Assembly (NCBI RefSeq): GCF_052324685.1
Contig: NC_135223.1
Location: 10,593,766-10,657,765 of the forward strand
Source: Brachyhypopomus gauderio
Lineage: Eukaryota; Chordata; Actinopteri; Gymnotiformes; Hypopomidae
DNA: 64,000 bases
Direction of reading: 5' to 3'
The notes beneath the pieces are model-generated. The model saw only the letters and a program-made list of their open reading frames with translations. It did no database searches and was not told the origin of the DNA. The first letter of the stretch is position 1. Each line of letters begins with the position of its first letter. This document shows positions 13,188 to 26,000 of this stretch, piece by piece. The position numbers and the translations under genes are program-made.

Positions 13188-13325
13188 ATGAAGTCGCTCC
13201 ACCCTAAAAGGATATGGTGCGTTAGCGCGGAGAAACCATGAATCTGAAGCGAGCTGAAGTTTTTGCAAAGCGCTCCTAACTTCGGGCTCAAAGTCCAGAG
13301 TGTGTGGAATCACATGGCGTTATGA
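13188..13325 (+). promoter_or_regulatory. cluster of three short upstream ORFs before sntb1
   Basis: Three ATG-initiated frames precede the sntb1 start: 13188-13241 (17 codons plus stop), 13238-13279 (13 codons, with its ATG overlapping the previous TGA as ATGA) and 13314-13325 (Met-Ala-Leu-stop, ending 13 bases before ATG 13339). They matter only if the 5' leader extends this far, which is likely but unproven. Confidence 0.4.
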
Positions 13326-13338
13326 GAATGGTTCTGAA

Positions 13339-13840
13339 ATGGCTGTAGCCTCGGCACTTTCTAGTCACCGAATACAGAAAAGTGGCTTTTTGGAGGTCCT
13401 GGTGCGAGACCAGTGGCACAAAGTGTTGGCGAACTTAAACGAGGAGTCCCTCACGCTGAGCTGCGAGGACACGGGACAGAACCTGAACGGCATTACCAAC
13501 GGGTCTAACGGAACCGGCGCCGGTCACACTGAACCCACCGACAGGACAGATCTCACGGATTTACCGGAGCAAGTGCCTGAGGCGATCGCTAACAGGAAAA
13601 GATGTGTCAAAGTTGTGAAGCAAGACGTCGGGGGACTGGGTATCAGCATCAAAGGGGGGAAAGAGAACAAGATGCCGATACTCATAAGTAAGATCTTTAA
13701 AGGTCTTGCTGCCGATCAAACGCAGGCACTTTACGTGGGAGACGCGATATTGTCCGTAAACGGAGTAAACCTTCGGGACGCCACGCACGACGAGGCGGTT
13801 CAGGGGCTGAAGCGAGCTGGGAGGGAGGTGACGCTCGAAG
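13339..13840 (+). CDS. sntb1: sntb1 coding exon 1 (first PH half and PDZ)
   Basis: Residues 1-167 plus one base. It holds the first half of PH1 ([15 protein letters not shown]), a Gly/Asn/Thr-rich linker, and the whole PDZ domain with loop GLGI and motifs PILISKIF and GDAILSVNG. The donor GAAG|GTAAGA is strong and the phase is 1. Confidence 0.95.
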
Positions 13841-16800
13841 GTAAGAAGGTACAGTGTAAAGAAGTGAAGACTTCTGATTAGGGTTCTTTGAGGGTTCTTT
13901 TGTTCTCCAGAATTCCGTGTGAAGATGTGCAACGCTACCAATACTACCAATAACCCACACAATTTTGATAAACAATACAAGAACGTCAATCAACATGATG
14001 AGGGTATTGGTATTCCGTAGCTGTGTTAAACGCTGTTTCCTGATGATTAAAAATCCTTTGGGCGAACCATGTAGTGCTTCCTTTAACTCTGTCTTGTTCA
14101 CTGCACATTTCACAACGCACAGAACTGCGCCAGTGCAATGCAGACCGAGTGAAGTGTTGCGACATTACAGGTAAAATCCCTCCAGTATCGGGTGTGTTGA
14201 ACTGTGTTGCACACATTCACAGTGTTGGGTGTCAGTGACCTCTTGAGCACATACCAGAAGCCTAATATCCTGCTTCCATCTGATTATAGTTGAGAAAGTG
14301 CATGATAACGTGACAAAATCGGCACGTTTGTAGGTGCACGTTTTGCTATGGGTTATGAGCCCTTGGGGCAATTAGGATGTCATTTCAGCCACAGCTTTAA
14401 AACGGCATCGATTGAACTGTAACCCTTATACTGTGGCTCCCTGTACTCTCGTTAGAGTAAAAGTAAATGAAGTGTAACTCTTGCTAGTGAACCTACTTGA
14501 GAGGCTGGGCTGGGTTTGGAGTAGTCTGTGGCTTCTGTGGCCTGAAAATGGCTCCACACGACTTCTATGAGATCATTGATTTGAAGCTGCATTTAATCTT
14601 TCACACTCTCTGAAACTTTATTCTTATACATGGTTACATAGGATTGGACAGAAAGCCATTTTTTAAACATTCATTGCAAATAATGGGAAGAAATGGGTAG
14701 TTTCCATGTCGTCAGTCATCCTGCTGTATTGTTCTAGTTTGACCTCCGCTGGCCTTAAGCTATGCGGTAGGGTTCAGAAAACAGTTCCACACCTGCTCTT
14801 TCTCTTGTGGTTCAGCAAACACAGATGTGTCCTGCTTATTGTGTAGCCACAGTCTGATGATCACATGCTTTGAGCTCTTCTGCCTGATTCCAGATCGACC
14901 TTTGATTTAGTCCCTACAGTGAGATGTACAGGTGATGACATACCCCAAGCACGTAAAGACTTGACCTAAATTCTGCAGTTCTGGTCATATCACCATATAT
15001 CGCCTTGATATGCTTCTCGAGAAATATGTTGACGGCTTGGTCATATCGGATCAGGTCATATAAGAACTGTTTTCCTGTTTGGTCCAATATACATTCAGCT
15101 TTTTGCTGGTTTATTGTTTAACTTGAAGTTGGAAAATGTCTTAGACTGTTCTGCTTTGCAGGCACAAATATGGGCGAAATAAATAATTCATTTTTTTCCT
15201 GTCAGTAATGTTTGCACGCCTTTTTAGTTTGGATCACCACACATAATGGGTATTTTGCTGGCCCTGTTTCACTAGGATCTATGCCACAGGCATAACTCTA
15301 GTTGATTTGCCTTTGATGCTCCTTACACAAATATTAGCGCTGCAAATGTGTGTCTTAATTGTCTTAGTCCTCAGGTGCACAATTAAAACTTGGAACTGGA
15401 CATCCAAGTCCTGATATGTGGCAAGATTAGAAACTCAGCAGACTGGACTTTGGGGAGATCTGCTTGTCAGCACAGCAGAGGAACATCCCGTCTGCAGCTA
15501 AAGCTCACACACGGTGTATTTTGTGTCTTTGCAATACTCTGTATCCAAATGGTAGATATCTACAATTTTCCACTTGGAGCTTATTGGGTGCCTTTTTATT
15601 TGAACTTGCGCAAACAAAAGCCTCCCGTTCTGCATTAATCAAATACAGTATAAAGTCCCTGACCAGTAAAGAACAGAACGTAAAATGCTGGTTATGACTA
15701 CAGCTGATGTTTCAGGCTGATGGATTGGGTGAGTGCTCAAGCACAGAGACTTTTACAATACTGTCTATTGTCCCAGAAATAATTACCCAGACATTAGTAG
15801 TACCATAGTCCAGGGATTCTTTTAAAGAAATTGGATTGGAGCATCTGGACCTGTAGATATGCCTTAGGCAAGGGCTGTTGGCTGTTTTAAGTAAACATTT
15901 AGTTCCAGCATGAAGTGAAAAACATTCCGTAGAGGCCTCAACAATGAAATAAAGATGATGAAACGCTCTGGAGCTCCTGGCCCACGTTCTGTAGTGATAA
16001 TAGTGCTGCAAGTGTGACGTACTGACAACAATCGTGGAGGGATGAAGCTGGAGAGATGAAGCAGGCCAGCTTGGCTCTTGCGTGTTTCACTCTATGTGAT
16101 TGTTGCCTGCACCAATCAGATATGGCAGTGCTGGCTGCATCTGTGTACATCAAAGTCCTTTTAGGTAGATGTGGAAAAAAAAATTCATCAGGTAATACAG
16201 CTCCTGATTTCTGCAAGTAGCGGAGGAAGGGATACGTGAAAGAAGATATGAGGAATACGGAGATGAGGCTTGAGGTGTGAACAAAGTGAGGACGAACAGA
16301 CCATGAACCACAGGGCAACGTTACTGCCGATGCCACTTACAGCGCTTCCTAGGGATGGTTCATGGTGCAGCAGAACCCACACGGGTCATGGATGTCAGAA
16401 GATGCACATCTGACTCATGCGATCAGAGAGACGGCAGCATATGAGAGTCACCCAGCTGACGGGTGAAGAACATCTCATCTTCGTCTACAACACTTCCTTT
16501 GAGGTGTCATGCACATGCAGTGTCCCTGAAACAAGTATAGACTGGAAAGGAAAACGTACCTGTGAAGCAGTGTGTCATGGTTCTTTGTAAAATCTGGCTT
16601 TTACAAAGAATACATCAGACAAGAATATCTGGTTTCTCCTAAATTACAATTGTTTAGCATTTGTTCACATTGCCACTTGAAAATTGTCCTCGGGGAAGGT
16701 AACGGTAGTCATGAAACATACGCAGCAACGTCTCTCCGTCACCTGGCGGAGGTTTGGTGATGGAGCTGTGAACGGGTCTTGGCACCATTTCGTGCGCAGT

Positions 16801-19800
16801 TGTTTTTACTAACACTGAGGCGGCTATACGCAGGGCCAGGATCACTCCACCAGCAAACGACTCCCAGCTCATCTTACCGCTACACGAATGTCTTCTCATT
16901 AATGTCACACCGAGGGATTTATGCTTGTTTGTTTACAGTCTATAAAGCGGCCCACAGGCAGAAACCCGCTGTGAGCGTTGCAGCAGAGGTGAGATTTTAT
17001 GCTTGGCGGTGCAACGTGTGATTGTCACCCTGTGCTGCAGATAACCATGGCTAGGCCTCGGTGGGCCTGCACAAAACTCACACAGCAGAGAAACGCACCT
17101 ACGTACATATACGAGTCCACATTGTTCCAGTGCAGAGAATGTATTAGGCCTTCATGTTCTTGTGGCCTTATTGGCGTTAATGGAGACAGATATGAAACCC
17201 ATTGACTGCTCTGGCGTACCATGGCAGACTGCTTTATAATAGCTCACAGATGTGTCGTCAGTCTTACTCTGAAACGCCTGTTTGATCCTGCTCTCGTGAG
17301 TCGGGCTTCTTTAATCTAGGCTTTGAAGGGTAGCGCTTCTATGACGAAACTTTGGTGGGGGGTGGGGGGGCAAAGCTCAGGGGACACACCTCTGTTTTTA
17401 GGGGAAGTATAAAGGTTATTTGAGGAAACCACTTCTGGTTATCGTTAGCTTGCAGTGTCAGGCGTGTATCGTCTCCTTGGCCTGTCTGCAGCTGGTCTCA
17501 CAAAACATACAGCAGCTTGTGTGTGTGTGTGTTTTGCTGTTTATGAGTTGGTTTGCTAGGTAAACTAGCATTGCTTTCGGTCAAGATGCATTATGACTGA
17601 ACACTATTGATATTGCGGTTATCAGACCAGGTCAGACTGGGCTTGTTTCTCTGTTTGGCATTATGTATATTTAATTGCAACAGTGGCTGTTACCGTGGGA
17701 GTAACTCGTATTAACTTGCTGAATATATAACGGAGGAAATCAAGGTGGAAAAACCCCCAGACTGGCTAAATGAAGCACAGTCCTTCATCCATGGGTGATG
17801 AGTCACGGAGGAGGCCGGCTGGGCTCAACTGTACCAGCCTATAGCAGCTTTCCTCGGCTTCTCAGCTGCGGAGACCCGAATTTACAATGTTGCATGGCTC
17901 ATGTGTCACCAAGTCCCATATGTTGGAGATGGCAGAGGTTAACAAACATCTTGTTGATTTTCAAATCAGGCTTCTGCATGTAGAACACGCGTGTTGAGAC
18001 CGCAGACCAGTAGTGTGAGGACGCCACACGCCAGCCGTCTCTGCGGTGTGAAGCACTAACAGACGGGGCCATTTTGGACTGCAACACATGTAAATGTTTA
18101 AATGACTAATCAGACATCTGGCCCTGGCCTTACTTTTTCCGTAATTCTTACCACTTGTATCACAAAGGAAGCTTTTCTTTCTCTTAAAGAACACCTTTCT
18201 TTTTTTTATGTTAAAATACAGTCAGTTGGTGTTGAAAACCTTGTTTCCAAATCAAGGTTGAGATTACATAACCACGTTTAACACACGAGAAATTGTTACA
18301 TGGAGTGGGCGTGTTTCAGTCAGTGGGCGTGTTTCAGTCAGTGTATGTGTTTCAGTGGATGTGTTTGTCAGTGGATGTGTGACAGTTGCTTCATGCTAAA
18401 GGATTTTAGCAGGCCAAGGTGCTAAATGGATTGTTTAACCTTGTGTGCTCGTGTTACTGCTGTTCCCGAGGAGATGAACTTTCTTCACAAGTCCTCACTA
18501 AATGCCTATAGTGACTGCTGTTGGTCTGAGTGTTCAGATACCGAGGCCACCACTCTCCAAATTAAGCTGTCATGTGAAATTGGAATAATTGGCCCTCAGT
18601 GTCTGGCCTGTCTGAGATTCATGTCAGTAATAAATAATCCTGAACAGAAAACTTATTTGGGTCTTCACCTGAAGGGGTCTAATGCCTTGTTTTACTGGCC
18701 TACCAGAATACACTTCTCAGACCAGCTGATAAAAACACAGATATGGCCATTTGCGAACAATGTGATTTCACATTTTAAGTGGAAATATGTTTCACTTTGG
18801 TTCCTGTGGCAGTTGTAAAAAAAAAAAACAACAACAAAAAAAAAAACCAAACAGTGCATGGCAATTTCCGACTTTCAAGTTCACTAAAGTGAATTGATGT
18901 TTCCTAACCACAAAACCTTTGTGCTCGTGTTACAGTGAAGTACATGAGAGAAGCTACTCCATATGTGAAGAAGGGCTCTCCGGTGGCTGAGATCGGATGG
19001 GAGACCCCGCCCCCAGAATCCCCTCGCCTGGGCAGCCCAGCCTGTGAAGTCTCCAGCCCCCCATCACTGTCCCTGCAGGGTGACCGCAGATATATCCCTC
19101 TTAAAATGTGCTACGTCACCCGGGCTATGACAACCCCTGATCCAGAAAACAGGTGAAATACTCATTCTGAAGTGTGACAGCCGAGTTCACAGGTCTTCCA
19201 TGTACTAAAGTTCATGTGTCTGAAGAGTTGAAAATTGAGATTATTTGAATTCAGTTCAAAATGTTCTGCAACTCGTATGAAAAGGTTTTCCTGATTTTTA
19301 AGATTTATCCTTTGGGGGTTTCATCTGAAAATGTATCTTTTACATTTCTCAATAAGGGTGGATTAACAATGATTATATGATGATTATCTCTGTCTCCTTT
19401 GTGTTGCAGTGTAAATATTAACTGTAGAGGGGAAATTACTAGGAAGGTGACTTTATGGTCACAATCCACACACAGAGCCCAACTAATGCACTGTACATAA
19501 CACTTGGTCTTATCTTTTCTCCACCTTTAAATGTGACTGACATTAATGGAGGTTGTAGTGTGTTAACCCTTTTCATACCAGTGCTTATGAAGAGCCCACA
19601 TTAACAGGGATTTCATAGACACCCAGTGTTTTAAGATTGTAAAATGGCTGGTTTCTATGAAAAATATATCTATATAAAAATGTATCATAAGCTCCTGTCT
19701 CTTGAGTACTGCATCAGATATTATATAAAAAGGAGGTGCTAATAGTCGTATGCTAAACCACACTGTGTTGACGGTGACTGATTTAAACATAATACATCTG

Positions 19801-22800
19801 GATAGCAGAGAGACCGAAAGAGGCTCAACATGGTTCTTTTTGTTTTCTCTGTCGTTCTCTGACTTTCCACATAGCTAGTTTACCGCTACCGTGCTATTAT
19901 GTCTGTGTAGTGTGGTAGTTTGAAAAATGAGTATGGTGGTTTGTCAGATTAACCAGAACATGCACAGGAAGTCTGTGAGGAAGTAATGTTCCATGGCCAA
20001 GTTGGTTGAAAACATTTTAATCTCCCTCTGTTAAAACAGCATTTCTGCCTCTTGTGGGCTCACGCTGGAAACTGTCACGCTGTAGTTCTCGAGCAGTCTG
20101 CCACATTAGTATTCAACTTTCTAGCCTCCCCGGTGCACTTCAGTGTTCAGGTCATTTGTCCACATATCCAGGCTGTGTTCAACAGTCAGTGATACTTTTT
20201 TCCTGCCCTGGAGCAGAGTTACTGACCCCCCCCCCCCCCCCCCCCCCCCATTGTCAACAAGGTCACTGACACCCATCCTCCTATCCTATTTTATTTTCAG
20301 TGTATACTTATTTCGTTAAGTCCTGCTGCTGATGATCCATTCATCAGCGTCCAGGTGGGGCAGGTTCTGACACAGATAAGACCCCCCCCCCTCGTGGGTA
20401 TACTACATGGGTATTGCTGCACAGTTCTACCGCTGGAATAAATCTAGCGTGAACATGGGCACCAGCATGCGCTACACCCCCATGTGCTAGGAAGCCGACA
20501 GCAGCAGGCGGAAATTTAGACAGCTGGTGCAGGAAACGATGAATGGGTGTGGAAAGAGGGATGGGACCTGCTCTTCCTCTGACCGCCTCATCACCGACCT
20601 GATGCTCCCAGCCACGCGTCTGTCACTCTTCTTAGCTTCGCCCACCAGTCTCGTTAGGATCCAGACTAAGAATAGTTATTTTCAGTGCTGCTCGCTGTGA
20701 TGTCTGAGTTTTCGAGAACGAATTGGAAAAATCGTCTGATTTCTCTCACTGTACGTGCACCACCCACTTCACTTAAGAACAGAGGCAGAAACAAGGTGGA
20801 GGTGTGTTGACATGCATAGTCTGGGTGAGTCGATCTCCAGTCCTTTTAGTGCGTTTGCAACCACACCACCACTGATGCGTGTGGTTGGGTAGCAGGCCAC
20901 TCTCAGTCCACTTCTGACAATGACCGACCGAAACTCCAGCTGTGTCTGACGCACATGTAACCGCTTAACGGAGCACATTCATCCAGGTATGCAGATATGG
21001 CGTGTGTCTGTGTTTGGTTATTACTTTTACTGCAAAAGGATATTCTTGGGCTGTGGAGGGACTTGGCTACTAAATGTTTTGGGTTTGTCAAAGTTTGACA
21101 AGACTTCTTTTTACACTCCTTGAATGAGAGTTTAGGAAACTGCAGTTACAGCCTCTCCTGTGACCACAAAAAGCATTTAAAAAAGGCTGCTGTGCTTTCT
21201 AAACATGGCTCAGACGTCCCCGGTGGCTATGAGATTTCCCGTGCTGTGGTTGTACCGGGGGAGAACTCTTCTCGAGTACTGCTCCAAGAGCCTTTCTCCC
21301 TCGGACAAACGCAAATACTCCACTCGGCTCCATCTGGATTCTGCCAGCTCACCACCCCCACCTCAAACTCTATCATAATAAGTAGAGCTATTTTTAGCAG
21401 CAGGAAGCACCTGGAAATGATATTGTGGATTGCTATGGTTAAGGCTACAAAAGAGGATGATGTATGAGTGAGGTGTGGATCACTATAAGCACAGTGAGAC
21501 CAGCTAGATTTACTGGGGCCATTACGATTGAAGCATAACTGAAACCTAAGGTAATACTGTGGAGTTCTTCCACAGTTCTGAAAAACACACAGACGTGAGC
21601 CACTTTGCTGAGTCTTCAACATGATGCGGTAGTTACAGGAAACAAGATGGAATACGACATGTACAAGTTGCTGGCTGTGTGAAACTACAATATTTATTAT
21701 TTTCTCTTAAACAAACAACAACTTCCGCTGACCTGGGAAAACCGGCCTCGTTCCCCAGGCAACACGGTTTACCGGTTTCACAGTTCAGCGGTTGCACGGA
21801 CTGCGAGCGGCGGCCGGCCTTGACCTGCGCTCTGTCTCGCAGGCAGCTGGAGGTGCACTCGCCCGACGGGAAACACACTCTGGTCCTGCGCTGCTCGGAC
21901 CCGGCCACCGCCCACGCCTGGTTCGAGGCCACGCGGTCCGCCACCAACCACCTCGCCAGCAGGGCCGTCTCCGAGCTCCGGGAGCATGTGGCCAGGAACG
22001 GCACCGGCGGGGGCCGCGAGATTCGCCACCTTGGCTGGCTGGCAGAGAAGGTCAGTAGTGCCCCCGAGTGGTTAAGAACGGGGGAGGGACGGGTGGAGTG
22101 GGGGATGATGGGTGGGGGGGGGGGGTTACACGCTCTGTTAACCACACACGGACCTCGATGTGCTGGTCGTTTTCTTTGTGTGATTTTCTGCGCGTCAGTC
22201 AAAAATGTTATCTCCATTCTGACTGATAGACCAAGAATTAGTACAAATGTGCTTGTTGGAAGTCAGAGGACTCTTTTCATCATCCCTGAATACAGATGTA
22301 CCAGTGGCTTAAAGTAATTATGTGCAGAGTTTGGCTCATTCACAGCAGGTCCACAGTAGTTTATAGCCTACAGAACCAGCTGCTGGGGCCCATTTGGAGG
22401 TATTCCAGGTATTCCAGCCTTGATTCTAGCCTTGAGTTGGTTTACAACTTCTGCAGTCACTTTTAAACTTTGGGGCTGTGTAAAGCTGCCAAGAGCTCCT
22501 TGAAAGATAGGTATGCCTCACTTCATTAAGACATCTATGCATTACACAGTGTGGTTTACACAGTGTAGACTGTACAAACAGGCCCCTGCTGCACGTCCCA
22601 GTATTCCACCGTTCTGGACGACTTGTTAGGCTGCAAAGATAAGACCTTTTCAAGTTCTTTCAAAAGGTAAGGATGGCAGGGCCCGGCTCTGTTGGCACCC
22701 GATCAGCTTCCTGGGCACGGCCGTGCAGGCGTCTCCATCTTGGACTCCTCTTTTCAGCACTCTCTCATTAAGAGAGGCCCGGCGGGGGCGTCCAGCGCCG

Positions 22801-22994
22801 GGCTGAGGGCCGTGGCGACGTTCTGGGCAGGCTGACTAACCGTCTGTCCTCTCGCCACTCGCTAACGAGCGCCCCAGCTTCCTGTCTCATTAGCAGCTTG
22901 CCGATCGAATAATTAGAAAGAGAGGGAAACCTCTGATGGGCTGAGGGTCCCGAGACAGCGTTCAGGCTTCGTGGCTGGGGTTCACAACAAGAGG

Positions 22995-23029
<35 letters not shown>

Positions 23030-26000
23030 CAGCGCTCCTTTTTAGCTTGTCCATGGCATGCAGCCTTGTGAATAGTTCCCCGCTGATTTGCAGGGACTGG
23101 AGAGGTCCAGGTTAAACCAGGTTATGATCATCTATCAGATGCATGAAGCACACATTAAATCTTGCTTGTTTTCCACAATTCCCGGTGGCGAGGGTTTTCT
23201 TCTGAGCGCGGCGCGCTGCCTTTTAACTGCAGACAGATTTGAGGAGCTGGGAGCTCAAGCTCACTCTGTCACTTCTGGGGATGTGAGCGAATCTCCTTCC
23301 CAGACCAGGCAGCTCTGTGGCTCACCATCATTCTAATAGGCTGAGTCGTATAGCACGGAGTTGTACTCATCTGGTCTGGCTGTAAACCAGTGAACGTCTC
23401 TCCAGGTCTAATGTGTGTGATTGTTAGACGAGCACTGTGTTTATTGACCTGAGATATCCATTACCGGCAAAAAAGGCAGATAGTCTGGGCCTTTACTTTG
23501 CTACTGTAATGTGAGCAGCTGAGTTTGCTCAGGGTTGCGTCCTGTGGGTGTGGCCTCACCAGGCCCCTCCCCCACACCGCTGCTGCTGTGATAAATGTAA
23601 TCAAGCAGCAATTTCAGATGAATGACTTCATGACACAGCTTCCATGTTTCATATTGTTCACATTGCCCAAATGTTGGTATGATGAATAATGTGAAAAAGT
23701 GCACCGCCTGCTCCGTGTGGGGAGAGGTTGGCAGCCACGGCATTTGGGTCTGGCGTCCATGTTTTCGAATGCGTGCGTTTCAGACGGAGAATGAGCGGCC
23801 GCGCTGGAAGCCGGTGGTGGTGGTGGTGACGGAGAAGGACCTGATGCTGTACGACAGCATGACACGCCTGAAGGAGAGCTGGTTCAGCCCTGCTCACACA
23901 TACCCCCTGCTGGCCACACGGTATTCCACCCACAGCCCCTCACACCCTCAGCCCCTACAGCCACAGCCCAGACGCCAGTGTGAAGACACTTCGGACAGTG
24001 ATACTCATAAACCACACAACTTCTCTGCTGCACACAGGGCATTCCAGCATATTAGAATGCTAATGTTGCCTCTCAGTAATCCAGTTTTTCAGGACACGTA
24101 GTCTAAGTTTAAAACTCTGAATGGAGAATACTCCTGTGGGAAAGTCAACCTTCAGTGTATATGTGCGAATGCCTTTCCCAACCACAAAGCCTCTGTGGCA
24201 ATACCAAAGGGGGTCAGACTTGATGACATTGTAATGCTTGTAAACTACAATACACTTCAGTGCTCAGAGTACAACTGACAGTGCAGTTCTGATTGGCTGA
24301 GTCCACGGAAATATTTTGTTGACATTGCATGGTCTAAGATAACCTCAAGAAAATGGGACTGGCTTATCTGCTCAGTCCCTGTAGGTCCATATGACAGTTT
24401 GACCTCTTTCAACACAACTTTCATTGGGCCTTTAGGCTGGTACACTCTGGTCCTGATCGGGGTTCGCCCCAGCCCGGCGGGGAGCTCTCCTTCGTCACGC
24501 GCACAGGTACGAGGTTGGGCATCGAGACGCACGTGTTCCGAGCCGAGACCTGCAAGGACCTGTCCCTGTGGACCAGACACATCGTCACGGGCTGCCACGC
24601 ATCCGCCGAGATGATCAAAGAAGTCACTACCAGTGAGTATGGCTGTGATGGTACTCCATCCTGGTCCTTGAATCAGGTCAATGAACGAATGAAAGAATGT
24701 TTGGTTGCATCTACGATTGCTGCTTAATGACATGTTCGCGGTTTTCTGGGTTGAGATCAGCAGCTTGAATTGCTGCGGCAATCCCCAGGAGTTCGTAGAT
24801 TATGAGGGTTTTTGACCAGTCAGCCTCCTCTTTGCAGAACTGAACACTCTTCAGGGATTGGATAACTTTGTGTCATTCACATCAAAAGCATTAAAGGGAA
24901 AGTGTTCATTTAGGATTCCTGTGTGGTCTCTGAGTGGAAAGCAAGTGGTAGATGCCAAAGAACACTGGAAACTGGTTCTCGTGCAGGTCCTGAGCTGCCA
25001 CTGATATAACATGAAGGATCTTCAGCACATGATACAATAGGACTTCTCTTTCTTTAGTTTAGGAAAGAATGGCTTTACTAATGAAATACAATTGCGTTAA
25101 AGTGACATCAGTTCCTGCTGATTAACCAGGTTCTCCAGCTATTTACAGGGACAGATATTTCTGCCCTTCTGACAGAAGAACTTTTATAGGCAGGTGCTTT
25201 AATTAAGATTAACCAGAATGCATAACATGTTTGAGGATGACCCAGTCAGGGGAGATAAACTTCAGTACACAGTGTACCAATGAAATAAAAATACAAAAAC
25301 TGCCCTGGCCCAAACCCCATTGTGACATGTTCATATCTTCTATCAGTGCATTCAGTACAATTTAATTATCATTAGATGTTCAAGTATAATAACTAAAAGG
25401 CAACAGATGTTTCATTTCCAAACAGACCTGATAAAGTTGCTCTACAGTGTATAACAGATGGCACTCCATTTTTCTTACACCATGAAGGAGGTTAAGGGTG
25501 CAGATGGGGTCTGGAAGCTCTCACCATATTTGGGTTTAATAGGAAAGGGCCATTTGGCACCCAATGCTGTATTCCACTACCTGTGTTTTGATACGGAGAA
25601 GGGCAGCGTTTATGCAAGGCCGAAGGGGCCTGTAATTCTGTTTGCTTAGAAAAGGTTTAGACCCTTAATGGTTTATTTCCCCAACTTTACGATCATCTGA
25701 TCATTAGAGTATTTTTGTTTCCATTAATAAAACTCCTGCCTTTCCAAAACATAGTTATATAAGGAGTGGTTTCACAAAGGGTGACAGTTTATTTCTGCAC
25801 ACAGCTGTATTATAGGTTAGTTGACTGTTTTTAAACATGTATTAGTTATTCAGTAAAACCATGAATCACTTTAAAATGGCAAACTGTGTTAACATAATAC
25901 AAACAGCGATAGCTCACATTAATTCTGCCTTGCTTCTAAAGGAATTATACGTGTGTATAAGCAAGGAGAACAGACTAAACATGTAAGGTTCTGCTTAAGT

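Noticed and set aside
13300..13338. Upstream extension of sntb1 by 13 codons
   Set aside because: It would need GTG as a start; the first in-frame ATG at 13339 gives the family N-terminus.
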